This document shows positions 1 to 5,097 of a stretch of DNA of 5,097 nt, one piece after another. Origin of the DNA: an uncultured Eggerthellaceae bacterium (GTDB lineage Bacteria > Actinomycetota > Coriobacteriia > Coriobacteriales > Eggerthellaceae). The translations under genes and the position numbers were made by a program. The notes beneath the pieces were generated by a model, which saw only the letters and a program-made list of their open reading frames with translations, did no database searches and had not been told where the DNA came from. The stretch covers positions 1 to 5,097 of the forward strand of contig CABVEH010000105.1 in NCBI GenBank assembly GCA_902497215.1. Reading direction: 5' to 3'. Positions within the stretch are counted from its first letter, which is position 1. Every line of letters begins with the position of its first letter.

Positions 1-905
1 CCTCGACAAGGCCACTCCGCCGCCGTTCTCCGCGGACATCTTGACCGCGCGCTCCAGCAGGCGGGAATGCAGGTAGAAGACGTCGCCAGGATAGGCCTCG
101 CGTCCGGGCGGGCGGCGAAGGGTCAGCGACATCTGGCGGTAGGCCACGGCCTGCTTGGACAGGTCGTCGTAGACGATGAGCACGGCGCGGCCCGGGTTGT
201 CGGCCGACGCGGGCTGGCCGTTCTCGCCGTTGTAGATGAAGAACTCGCCCATCGCGGCGCCGGCCATCGGGGCGATGTACTGCAGCGGCGCGGAGTCGGA
301 CGCGTTCGCGGAGACGATGATCGTCTTCTCCATGACGCCGTAGCGCTCGAGGGTTTCCACGACGCCTGCGACGGTGGAAGCCTTCTGGCCGACGGCGACG
401 TAGATGCAGATCATGTCGGTCTCTTTTTGGTTGATGATGGCGTCGATCGCGATGGCGGTCTTGCCGGTCTGGCGGTCGCCGATGATGAGCTCGCGCTGTC
501 CGCGACCGATCGGCTGCCCTCTGCCTGGATCGGGCCCTTGCCGTCGATGGGCATGCCCAGCGGGTTCACGACGCGGCCAAGCAGGCCCTTGCCGGCAGGC
601 ACCTCGACGATGCGGCCGGTGGTGCGCACCTGGTCGTTTTCTTTAATAGCGGCGACATCACCCAAAAGCACGGCGCCGACCTCGTCCTCTTCGAGGTTCT
701 GGGCCAGGCCGTAGACGGTCTTGCCACCTTCCCCCGTGAATTCGAGGAGCTCGCCTGCCATTGCGTCACGGAGACCGTCGACGCGGGCAATTCCGTCGCC
801 GACCTGGATGACCGTGCCGACTTCGCGGGACTGCACGTTGACGTTCAGTGCGTCAAGCTGCTTGCGCAGTGCCTCGTCAATAGCCTGAGCGGTGATTTCA
901 GTCAC
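1..905 (-). pseudogene. atpA: ATP synthase F1 subunit alpha, frameshifted by an internal deletion and cut off by the window edge
   Basis: Subunit alpha of the F1 head forms the alpha3beta3 hexamer with beta and carries non-catalytic nucleotide sites. A GTG start at 905-903 opens a normal alpha N-terminus (residues 1-131, including [19 protein letters not shown]). At 513-515 the reading jumps to another frame, which continues from 513 to position 1 without a stop. That frame holds IGRGQRELI, Walker A GDRQTGKT (480-457), VGQKAS, Walker B VLIVYDD (183-163), [11 protein letters not shown] and [20 protein letters not shown]. Against E. coli alpha, from memory, about 32 codons just upstream of Walker A are absent, a loss of about 94 nt. 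The first frame runs on as a low-complexity Ser/Ala/Pro tail to TGA at 413-411, giving 164 residues instead of roughly 500. The 3' end lies outside the window. The start overlaps the atpH stop by one base. Identity is certain; whether the defect is biological or an assembly error is not. Confidence 0.93.
511..518 (-). other. Deletion and frameshift junction in atpA
   Basis: Codons ending GAG GGC (E129, G130; GGC at 518-516) belong to the N-terminal frame. CCG ATC GGT CGC (P-I-G-R, starting at 513) belongs to the frame that continues to Walker A. Only AG (515-514) lies between them, where the family has about 32 codons covering the stretch that ends in the conserved ...MIP before IGRGQ. The implied loss is 3n-2 nt, about 94. 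The exact endpoints cannot be fixed because the lost sequence is not visible. A short CCG shared by both sides would be a plausible microhomology. Confidence 0.82.
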
Positions 906-1480
906 TAGTTTTCACCTCCATCGTTCTCCTTGAGCGTGTGGCGCGCCTTGTTGAGCTGCGAAATTACGCTGGCGTCGATGCGCATGCCGTTGACGCTCAT
1001 GATTATGCCGCCCAGAATTGACTTGTCGATGCTCTCGTTGAGCACCGCTTTGCACCCTAAGTCGGCCTCTGTCTTTTCCTTGATTTGCTTGCGCAGGCCG
1101 TCGTCGAGCGGCACCACGGTGGTGACGTCCACGACGCAAAGGTTGAGCTTGTCCGCGACCACGTCCTCGTAGGTGTGGTAGACGCGCGACAGCAGGTCTG
1201 CGTCCCCGTTCTGCGCCATGACGGCCACGACCTCGCGAAGCGCGGGGTTGCAGTCGGCGAAGACCGCGCGCGCCAGCCCGTGGCGCTGCTCGGGGGTGTA
1301 GTCGGGGTTCGACAGCGCAATGGTCAGGTCCATGTCGGAATAGATCAGCTTCAGCAGCTGGGCCAGCTGGTTGCGGACCTCGACCACCGAATCCTGGGAG
1401 CCTGCGTCGTTCGCTGCGTCGAACAGGGTCTGGGAATAGACCTGGACCTTGCCCTTCTGCACAAGCCTGTTAGTTGCCAT
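905..1480 (-). CDS. atpH: ATP synthase F1 subunit delta
   Basis: Subunit delta (OSCP-type) sits on top of F1 and ties the alpha3beta3 head to the peripheral stalk made by subunit b. The 191-residue product has usual length. It has a helical N-terminal domain (about residues 6-110; the family start pattern ...VYSQTLFDAA is at 14-23) and the conserved C-terminal signature ILGGIIMSVNGMRIDASV at 155-172, followed by SQLNKAR. The start is ATG at 1480-1478, the only ATG start among the atp genes here. It overlaps the atpF end by 11 nt, and AGGCAGGTAG lies upstream as a modest ribosome binding site. The TAG stop shares its G with the GTG start of atpA. Position between atpF and atpA is the standard bacterial order. 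No internal defect is seen. Confidence 0.96.
   Translation of the reverse strand: MATNRLVQKGKVQVYSQTLFDAANDAGSQDSVVEVRNQLAQLLKLIYSDMDLTIALSNPDYTPEQRHGLARAVFADCNPALREVVAVMAQNGDADLLSRVYHTYEDVVADKLNLCVVDVTTVVPLDDGLRKQIKEKTEADLGCKAVLNESIDKSILGGIIMSVNGMRIDASVISQLNKARHTLKENDGGEN
912..919 (-). promoter_or_regulatory. Ribosome binding site fixing the GTG start of atpA
   Basis: The minus strand reads GGAGGTGA, six bases before GTG at 905-903. It lies inside the last codons of atpH. This near-perfect Shine-Dalgarno supports the GTG start and suggests translation coupled to the atpH stop, since TAG and GTG share one base. Confidence 0.8.
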
Positions 1481-2087
1481 TGAAGCTACCTGCCTCTTTT
1501 ACGTACTTCTCGATGATGGCGCGGTGCTCGCCCTCGGTAAGGTCGTTACCGATGAGCTTCGCGGCCACATCGACCGAAGTGTCGGCTATGGAAGCCTGCA
1601 GCTCGGCAATGGCGGCCTTCTTCTCAGCCTCGATGGTGGCCTTGGCCTTCTCGATCATGTCGGCGGCCTCGGCCTGCGCCTTGTGCTGGATGTCGGCCTT
1701 CACGGCATCGCCCGTCTCGCGGGCGTCGGCGATGATCTGGGTCGCCTGCGCCTTCGCGTCGTCCAGCTGCTTCTTGTACTCCGCAAGCACGCGTTCGCTC
1801 TCGATCTTGGCTTCCTCGGACTTCTTCAGGGCCTCCCTGATGGTGTTCTCGCGCTTCTCCAGCATGCCGTTGAACATCGGCCAGCCGAACTTCGCGAGTA
1901 TGATCCAGAGGATGATGAAGGCGATCAGCATGGGGATGAACTCGAGCATATCCGGAAGGATGGCCGAGATTCCGCCTGACGCCTCCTCTTCGTTGGCGAA
2001 CGCGAGCGCAGGGAAAGCAAACGAGGACGCCAGCGCGCCAGCGACGACTGCGCCTATCCTGTTCGCCTTTTTCGCTCTTGTCTTCAC
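1470..2087 (-). CDS. atpF: ATP synthase Fo subunit b with an N-terminal signal-peptide-like extension
   Basis: Subunit b is the membrane-anchored peripheral stalk that keeps F1 from turning with the rotor. The 205-residue product has three parts. Residues 1-31 look like a signal peptide: basic KTRAKKANR, a hydrophobic core, and A29-F30-A31 before N32-EEE. A true membrane anchor follows at about 48-67 (LEFIPMLIAFIILWIILAKFG), ending in the b-type GWPMFNGMLEKRE at 68-80. The rest (about 80-170) is a long charged Ala/Glu/Lys coiled coil, and the C-terminus (about 170-200) contacts delta. The start is GTG at 2087-2085 with AAAGGGG six bases upstream. It is separated from atpE by 52 nt in which I see no clear structure, and overlaps atpH by 11 nt. 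Starting further in would cut into the signal-like segment, and I see no ribosome binding site there. Confidence 0.95.
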   Translation of the reverse strand: MKTRAKKANRIGAVVAGALASSFAFPALAFANEEEASGGISAILPDMLEFIPMLIAFIILWIILAKFGWPMFNGMLEKRENTIREALKKSEEAKIESERVLAEYKKQLDDAKAQATQIIADARETGDAVKADIQHKAQAEAADMIEKAKATIEAEKKAAIAELQASIADTSVDVAAKLIGNDLTEGEHRAIIEKYVKEAGSFNGN

Positions 2088-2093
2088 GTTTTC

Positions 2094-2100
2094 CCCTTTC
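2094..2100 (-). promoter_or_regulatory. Ribosome binding site for the GTG start of atpF
   Basis: The minus strand reads AAAGGGG followed by six bases and GTG at 2087-2085. It lies in the 52-nt gap after atpE. It supports the start that includes the signal-peptide-like N-terminus. Confidence 0.65.
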
Positions 2101-2139
2101 TAGCCTTATTCGGCGTGATATACCGGTCAGACCAGAAAG

Positions 2140-2358
2140 TTACATGATGAACGCGAGCACGAAGCCGATGAGCGCGAGGGCTTCGGCGAGGGCGGCGCCA
2201 AGGATGAAGTTGGTGAACAGACGTCCCTGGAGCTCGGGCTGGCGGGCGGTACCGACGCAGCAGCCGTAGCAGGCGATGCCGATGCCGATGCCAGGGCCGA
2301 TGGCGCCGAGGCCATAGCCAACTACCTTCAGTGCGGCAAGAACCATTGTAATTTCCAC
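2140..2358 (-). CDS. atpE: ATP synthase Fo subunit c, proton-type rotor ring protein
   Basis: Subunit c forms the rotating membrane ring that carries ions past subunit a. The 72-residue product is a helical hairpin. Helix 1 (about 5-34) holds the glycine ladder [12 protein letters not shown], the polar loop is ARQPE at 38-42, and helix 2 (about 46-71) carries the ion-binding carboxylate E59 in [10 protein letters not shown]. Residues matching the sodium ligands of Na+-type rings are missing: helix 1 has Ile where Na+ rings have Gln, and E59 is followed by Ala-Leu, not Ser-Thr. Proton coupling is therefore inferred. Helix 1 unusually carries three cysteines (C30, C33, C34). The start is GTG at 2358-2356, chosen because AAGGAGG lies five bases upstream. 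An in-frame ATG at 2346 is too far from that site. A structured 121-nt leader separates it from atpB. Confidence 0.96.
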   Translation of the reverse strand: MEITMVLAALKVVGYGLGAIGPGIGIGIACYGCCVGTARQPELQGRLFTNFILGAALAEALALIGFVLAFIM

Positions 2359-2479
2359 AGTTTCCTCCTTTTTTCGTTTTGAGCCTGTTTTCTCAAAACA
2401 CTTTCACATATGGTCGCCGGCGATGTGGATTCGCCGGATGAACCCGAACGGGTGGGTGGCCCCGAGGGGCCGGCAGCCT
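2359..2479 (-). promoter_or_regulatory. Structured atpB-atpE intergenic leader with four consecutive hairpins
   Basis: In a tightly packed operon this 121-nt gap stands out. Read on the minus strand after the atpB stop it holds four inverted repeats in a row. These are GGCCCC/GGGGCC (2466-2471 with 2458-2463), ACCCG/CGGGT (2449-2453 with 2442-2446), CCGGCGA/TCGCCGG with a 7-nt loop (2431-2437 with 2417-2423), and GTTTTGAG/CTCAAAAC with an 8-nt loop (2392-2399 with 2376-2383). The last is followed by GAAAAAAGGAGG. None is followed by a T-run, so they do not look like terminators. In E. coli, raised c-subunit synthesis depends on sequence upstream of atpE. By analogy I infer a role in atpE translation, mRNA processing or stability. 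An internal promoter is not excluded. Confidence 0.6.
2364..2370 (-). promoter_or_regulatory. Very strong ribosome binding site of atpE
   Basis: The minus strand reads AAGGAGG, a full anti-16S match, preceded by an A-run and placed five bases before GTG at 2358. It is the strongest Shine-Dalgarno in the window, fitting the need for many c subunits per complex. Confidence 0.85.
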
Positions 2480-3265
2480 CTAGTGAGCCGAGGTGGCCAA
2501 CTGCACGTACACGGCGCTGAGCACGGTGAACACGTAGGCCTGCAGGAACGCGACGAGCGTCTCGAGCGCGTACATGAACACCAGAAGCAGGAACCACGGA
2601 ATGGTGAGCACGCCGCTTACCAGGTCGAACGACTGGATGCCGGCCGTCAGGAACACCGTGGACGCCAGCGCGAAGATGCCCAGCACCATGTGGCCCGCGA
2701 ACATGTTGCCGTAAAGTCGGACGGCAAGGGTGAGCCAGCGGATGACGCAGCTGAACAGCTCGAGGAACCAGATGATCGGCACCATGACGACGGGAAGCCC
2801 AGCCGGTGCAAACGTCTTCAGGTATCCGATGCCGCCGTGGGCCTTGACGCCCCAGAAGTTGAAGTAGACGAAGGAGATGGTAGCGAGCGCCCAGGTGACC
2901 GATATGGTGCCGGTGGCGGTCTTGGCGCCCGGAATCAACCCGATGAAGTTGGCCACCAGGATGAAGAAGAACATGGTGGCGATGAAAGGCACGTGCTTCT
3001 TGAAGCCGTGCCCGATGATTCCCTCGCCGATGTCGTTGCGGCACATCTGGTAGCCGTACTCCACCGTGTTGAGGAACTTGTTCGTCGGGATGAGCGTGAG
3101 CTTGCGCGCAGCGACCAGCACGACCACGCAGGTGACGATCCATGCGATGATCATGTAAAGGATGTACTGCGTGATGCCGAACTCGGCGGTTCCGATCACG
3201 ATCTGCGAATCGAACGAGGCGCTTAGATGCGGCACGTTCGCCGCGAGCATGTCGAGTGGATTCAC
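2480..3265 (-). CDS. atpB: ATP synthase Fo subunit a
   Basis: Subunit a provides the two half-channels through which protons reach and leave the c ring. The 261-residue product is polytopic, with hydrophobic spans near residues 33-53, 93-111, 122-138, 158-176, 191-212 and 218-257. The essential arginine is R183 in LTLAVRLYGNMFAGH. The conserved glutamine is Q242 in LVAFLQAYVFTVLSAVY. H192 stands where E. coli has Glu219 and E235 where E. coli has His245, the known reciprocal arrangement. The start is GTG at 3265-3263, four bases after the atpI-like stop. The ribosome binding site AAGGAAAGG lies in that gene's last codons, suggesting coupling. Two long ORFs overlap it in other frames, but only this frame has family motifs. 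TAG ends the gene at 2480, just before the hairpin-rich leader. Confidence 0.96.
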   Translation of the reverse strand: MNPLDMLAANVPHLSASFDSQIVIGTAEFGITQYILYMIIAWIVTCVVVLVAARKLTLIPTNKFLNTVEYGYQMCRNDIGEGIIGHGFKKHVPFIATMFFFILVANFIGLIPGAKTATGTISVTWALATISFVYFNFWGVKAHGGIGYLKTFAPAGLPVVMVPIIWFLELFSCVIRWLTLAVRLYGNMFAGHMVLGIFALASTVFLTAGIQSFDLVSGVLTIPWFLLLVFMYALETLVAFLQAYVFTVLSAVYVQLATSAH

Positions 3266-3269
3266 TTTG

Positions 3270-3563
3270 TTACCTTTCCTTGCTGTTGCTCCTCGACCTT
3301 ATGACGCCGAAGACGATGGCCACAACCGAAAGTGCCACGGCCTCGGCGAGCACGAAGGGCATCGCGTAGTCGCGCGCCACCACGACGCATAGGATGGCCA
3401 GGGCGAACATGACCACGAACGAGACGACGAGACTCAGGATAAGGATGCTCATGTGCCCGAAGTTGCTGGTCGACGTGACCTTCTTGGTCATGTTCAACCC
3501 GAAGAGCAGCGGCAGGAAGCCGACCACTCCCGACAGCAATCCGCACACGATAGCGATTATCAA
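3270..3563 (-). CDS. atpI: Small membrane protein, probable ATP synthase subunit I (AtpI-like)
   Basis: This 97-residue product has three hydrophobic spans (about 2-23, 39-63 and 68-88), a short basic-polar linker LNMTKKVTSTSN, and a basic tail RSRSNSKER. No catalytic motif is visible. Its place directly before atpB, with only 4 nt between, is the usual place of atpI. AtpI proteins are small hydrophobic factors linked to c-ring assembly or Mg2+ supply and are poorly conserved, so the call rests on position, size and topology. The start is TTG at 3563-3561, because TGA lies five codons upstream in frame. A GGGGG six bases before it may serve as a weak ribosome binding site. GTG at 3548-3546 is the alternative. 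The remaining doubt concerns whether it belongs to the AtpI family proper. Confidence 0.72.
   Translation of the reverse strand: MIIAIVCGLLSGVVGFLPLLFGLNMTKKVTSTSNFGHMSILILSLVVSFVVMFALAILCVVVARDYAMPFVLAEAVALSVVAIVFGVIRSRSNSKER
3273..3281 (-). promoter_or_regulatory. Ribosome binding site for the GTG start of atpB
   Basis: The minus strand reads AAGGAAAGG inside the last codons of the preceding small membrane-protein gene, seven bases before GTG at 3265. It supports the non-ATG start and coupled translation of the two genes. Confidence 0.65.
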
Positions 3564-3774
3564 GTCTCGCCCCCGTCATAGTTGCACGTTGCCCGGCAAA
3601 CGCCAAGATGCGCGCTACGACACTTTCCCCTCTAAAGCCACAAGCAATGATAATGGAGAAAATGTGAGAGTGCGGATAGAAAGCCGAAGAACCGGGACGA
3701 ATGGTAGGGCGAGTGGAGGGCGAACGGAAGGCGCGCCGCAGCCTCGCGAAGTTTGGTTCGCATCGTCCCAGCGC
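3564..3774. other. Gene-free stretch upstream of the atp operon, promoter expected
   Basis: No reading frame here has a recognisable product. Frames that cross it are extensions of shadows of neighbouring genes. It must lie between transcription of the deaminase gene and the atp operon, so the operon promoter should be here. An AT-rich pocket at about 3640-3682 contains TATCAT on the minus strand (3652-3647), which resembles a -10 box. I find no matching -35 at 16-18 nt, so I do not call a promoter. No operator or riboswitch is recognised. Confidence 0.4.
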
Positions 3775-3873
3775 CCGTGACACTGCTCGGGTCTTCTGTC
3801 ACATTGGGCTGCAAACTAGCCTGAACAAAGATCATTCGGCCCAATGTGACAGAAGACCCGAGCAGTGTCACGG
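3775..3873. repeat. Perfect 35-bp inverted repeat with a 29-nt loop
   Basis: Positions 3775-3809 are the exact reverse complement of 3839-3873, so RNA from either strand would fold into a very stable 35-bp stem with loop 3810-3838. It starts 30 nt after the dCMP deaminase stop codon. It may end or protect the glyA-deaminase transcript, but neither strand has a T-run after the stem, so it is not a standard intrinsic terminator. Each arm also contains GTGACA and TGTCAC 14 bases apart. The trinucleotide CGC flanks the element directly on both sides (3772-3774 and 3874-3876), which could be a tiny target duplication or chance. Alternatives are a MITE-like or REP-like repeat, a structured small RNA, or a protein binding site. 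The repeat itself is certain; its function is unknown. Confidence 0.93.
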
Positions 3874-3903
3874 CGCCTCGGGCCATCGGCAACGCAATGC
3901 GCG

Positions 3904-4359
3904 CTACTCGCCGAAGACGCGCACCTTCATGCCGGCTTCCTGCAGCATCTCCATGGCCAGCTCGTCGGGGTATGGGTTCTGGTAGACGATCTCCTCGATG
4001 CCCGCGTTGATGATCATCTTCGCGCACACAACGCACGGCTGCGTGTTGACGTAGATCTTGGACCCCTCTATGACGGGGCCGTACTTCGCCGCCTGGATGA
4101 TGGCGTTCTGCTCGGCATGCAGCCCGCGGCATATCTCGTTGCGCTGGCCCGAAGGAATCCCCAGCTCCTGGCGAAGACATCCCACCTGGGCGCAGTGCGC
4201 AAGCCCCGACGGCACGCCGTTGTAGCCCGTGGCCAGTATGCGGTTGTCCTTGACGATGACGGCGCCCACCGCGCGGCGCATGCACGTGGTGCGGGTGGCG
4301 ACCTCGTTAACCAGCTTCATGAAGTATTCGTCCCAGCTGGGACGCGCGTCGTTGGTCAT
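3904..4359 (-). CDS. dCMP deaminase (ComEB-type cytidine/deoxycytidylate deaminase)
   Basis: This enzyme uses zinc to deaminate dCMP to dUMP in the cytosol, the feed for thymidylate synthase. The 151-residue product has the catalytic zinc signature H81-A-E83 in [10 protein letters not shown] and P108-C109-V-V-C112. H81, C109 and C112 are expected to bind zinc and E83 to shuttle the proton. Further Cys residues (C56, C61, C77) in HCAQVGCLR and NEICRG match the second, structural zinc region of dCMP deaminases, which separates it from plain cytidine or tRNA adenosine deaminases. The N-terminal [18 protein letters not shown] is also typical. The start is ATG at 4359-4357, 2 nt after the glyA stop, with GGAG eight bases upstream inside glyA. 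Co-transcription with glyA is therefore likely. A long inverted repeat follows the stop. I leave the symbol empty because comEB and dctD names both occur. Confidence 0.94.
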   Translation of the reverse strand: MTNDARPSWDEYFMKLVNEVATRTTCMRRAVGAVIVKDNRILATGYNGVPSGLAHCAQVGCLRQELGIPSGQRNEICRGLHAEQNAIIQAAKYGPVIEGSKIYVNTQPCVVCAKMIINAGIEEIVYQNPYPDELAMEMLQEAGMKVRVFGE

Positions 4360-4361
4360 GA

Positions 4362-5097
4362 TCAGTACTCCAAGTCTGGGTAGAGCGGATGGGCGGCCAG
4401 AAGCCGCGCGCTGCGCTCGCGGATGTTAGCCAGGGCTTCCTCGTCTTCGGGGTTGAACACGGCCTGTGCTATGGACTGCCCCACCTCGTAGAAGTCGTCC
4501 ACGTCGAAGCCTCGCGTGGTGCAGGCCGCCGAGCCAACGCGTATTCCGCTGGCCACGAACGGCGAGCGCTTCTCGTTGGGAATGGTGTTCTTGTTGACGG
4601 TGATGCCGACGGTCTCCAGCAGTCGCTCGGCGTCCTTGCCGGTGACGTCAGCCGCCGTGAGGTCGACCAGGCACAGGTGGTTGTCGGTTCCGCCCGAAAC
4701 CAGCCGCAGGCCGCCGTCGGTGATGCCGCGGCCCAGCTCGGCGCAGTTGTCGACGACGTGCTCCATGTACTCCTTGAACTCGGGCTGCATGGCCTCGCCG
4801 AAGGCGACCGCCTTCCCCGCAACGACGTGCATGAGAGGGCCGCCCTGCGATCCGGGGAACATAGCCTTGTCCACCTTCTTGGCGATCTCCTCGTCGTTGG
4901 TGAGGATGAAACCGCCGCGCGGGCCGCGAAGGGTCTTGTGGCTGGTGGAGGTGACCACGTCGGCGTAGGGCACGGGGCTTGGGTGCACGCCTGCGGCCAC
5001 GAGGCCGGCGATGTGGGCCATGTCCACCATGAGGTAGGATCCGGCGCCGTGGGCGATGTTCGCCAGGCGCTGGAAGTCGATGATGCGGGGATAGGCC
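4362..5097 (-). CDS. glyA: Serine hydroxymethyltransferase, C-terminal part (5' end outside the window)
   Basis: This PLP enzyme converts serine and tetrahydrofolate to glycine and 5,10-methylene-tetrahydrofolate. The frame is open from the window edge (first full codon at 5096-5094, AYPRIIDF...), so about 244 C-terminal residues of a roughly 415-residue protein are present. The ATG at 5030 is internal, not a start. Visible features include [14 protein letters not shown] with the PLP-contacting Asp and His, the Schiff-base lysine in [14 protein letters not shown] (codon 4937-4935), [20 protein letters not shown], and SGIRVG with the substrate-carboxylate arginine. The following loop reads [10 protein letters not shown], whereas many family members have TPA before the TTRG. 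The end is TGA at 4364-4362, two bases before the deaminase ATG. No frameshift or missing catalytic residue is seen in this part. Confidence 0.96.
   Translation of the reverse strand, partial: AYPRIIDFQRLANIAHGAGSYLMVDMAHIAGLVAAGVHPSPVPYADVVTSTSHKTLRGPRGGFILTNDEEIAKKVDKAMFPGSQGGPLMHVVAGKAVAFGEAMQPEFKEYMEHVVDNCAELGRGITDGGLRLVSGGTDNHLCLVDLTAADVTGKDAERLLETVGITVNKNTIPNEKRSPFVASGIRVGSAACTTRGFDVDDFYEVGQSIAQAVFNPEDEEALANIRERSARLLAAHPLYPDLEY

Noticed and set aside
411..520. Programmed ribosomal frameshift in atpA
   Set aside because: There is no slippery run at the junction, and a slip would not restore the roughly 32 missing codons.
2276..2296. Short GATGCC tandem repeat
   Set aside because: It simply encodes the Gly-Ile ladder of subunit c helix 1 and is explained by the protein.
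2328..3143. Minus-strand frame of 271 codons overlapping atpB and atpE
   Set aside because: It is longer than atpB but crosses two real genes in another frame and has only His/Arg-rich low-complexity content.
2423..3226. Long plus-strand reading frame of 267 codons opposite atpB
   Set aside because: It lies wholly opposite a convincing subunit a gene and the translation is rich in Arg/His/Glu/Asp without family motifs, as expected of an antisense shadow in GC-rich DNA.
3647..3652. TATCAT as the -10 box of the atp promoter
   Set aside because: No recognisable -35 hexamer lies 16-18 nt upstream, so a single hexamer match is not enough.
3262..3783. Minus-strand frame that could extend a gene upstream of the atpI-like gene
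   Set aside because: Its translation has no membrane segment or motif, its second half is a shifted shadow of the atpI-like gene, and it has no ribosome binding site at its start inside the inverted repeat.
3775..3873. Inverted repeat as a classic Rho-independent terminator
   Set aside because: The stem is strong, but no T-run follows it on either strand. I kept it as a repeat of unknown function.

Overview
The window is a high-GC bacterial stretch in which every supportable gene lies on the minus strand, so it reads from right to left. It starts with the 3' part of glyA (serine hydroxymethyltransferase), followed 2 nt later by a dCMP deaminase gene. A gene-free stretch of about 340 nt comes next, and then the front part of an F1Fo ATP synthase operon in the order atpI-like, atpB (a), atpE (c), atpF (b), atpH (delta), atpA (alpha). 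The operon leaves the window inside atpA. I see no tRNA, rRNA, CRISPR array, transposase or prophage gene.

The likely source is a high-GC Gram-positive bacterium, probably a Coriobacteriia/Eggerthellaceae-type gut anaerobe. This is inferred from GC-rich codon use, protein character (signal-peptide-like N-terminus on subunit b, an alpha subunit with an extra loop before Walker B) and frequent GTG/TTG starts. It is not proved by a marker gene.

Region by region: 4362-5097 glyA (partial) and 3904-4359 dCMP deaminase form a tight pair. Their products, methylene-tetrahydrofolate and dUMP, are the two substrates of thymidylate synthase. Positions 3775-3873 hold a perfect 35-bp inverted repeat around a 29-nt loop, starting 30 nt after the deaminase stop codon. 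It has no T-tract on either side. Positions 3564-3774 contain no convincing gene and should carry the atp promoter, which I cannot place with confidence. From 3563 down to 905 the Fo genes and atpH are packed tightly, with overlaps at atpF/atpH (11 nt) and atpH/atpA (1 nt). The exception is a 121-nt atpB-atpE gap holding four successive hairpins and a very strong Shine-Dalgarno sequence before atpE, the subunit needed in highest copy number.

The main anomaly is in atpA. Reading is normal for 131 codons, then the sequence jumps to the region just before Walker A in another frame. About 94 nt, or some 32 codons, appear to be missing. As written, the gene gives a 164-residue truncated product. 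In a single-copy ATP synthase operon this is either a real loss of function or an assembly error, and it is the first thing to verify. No new biological system is evident. The inverted repeat and the atpE leader are the non-coding structures most worth checking.
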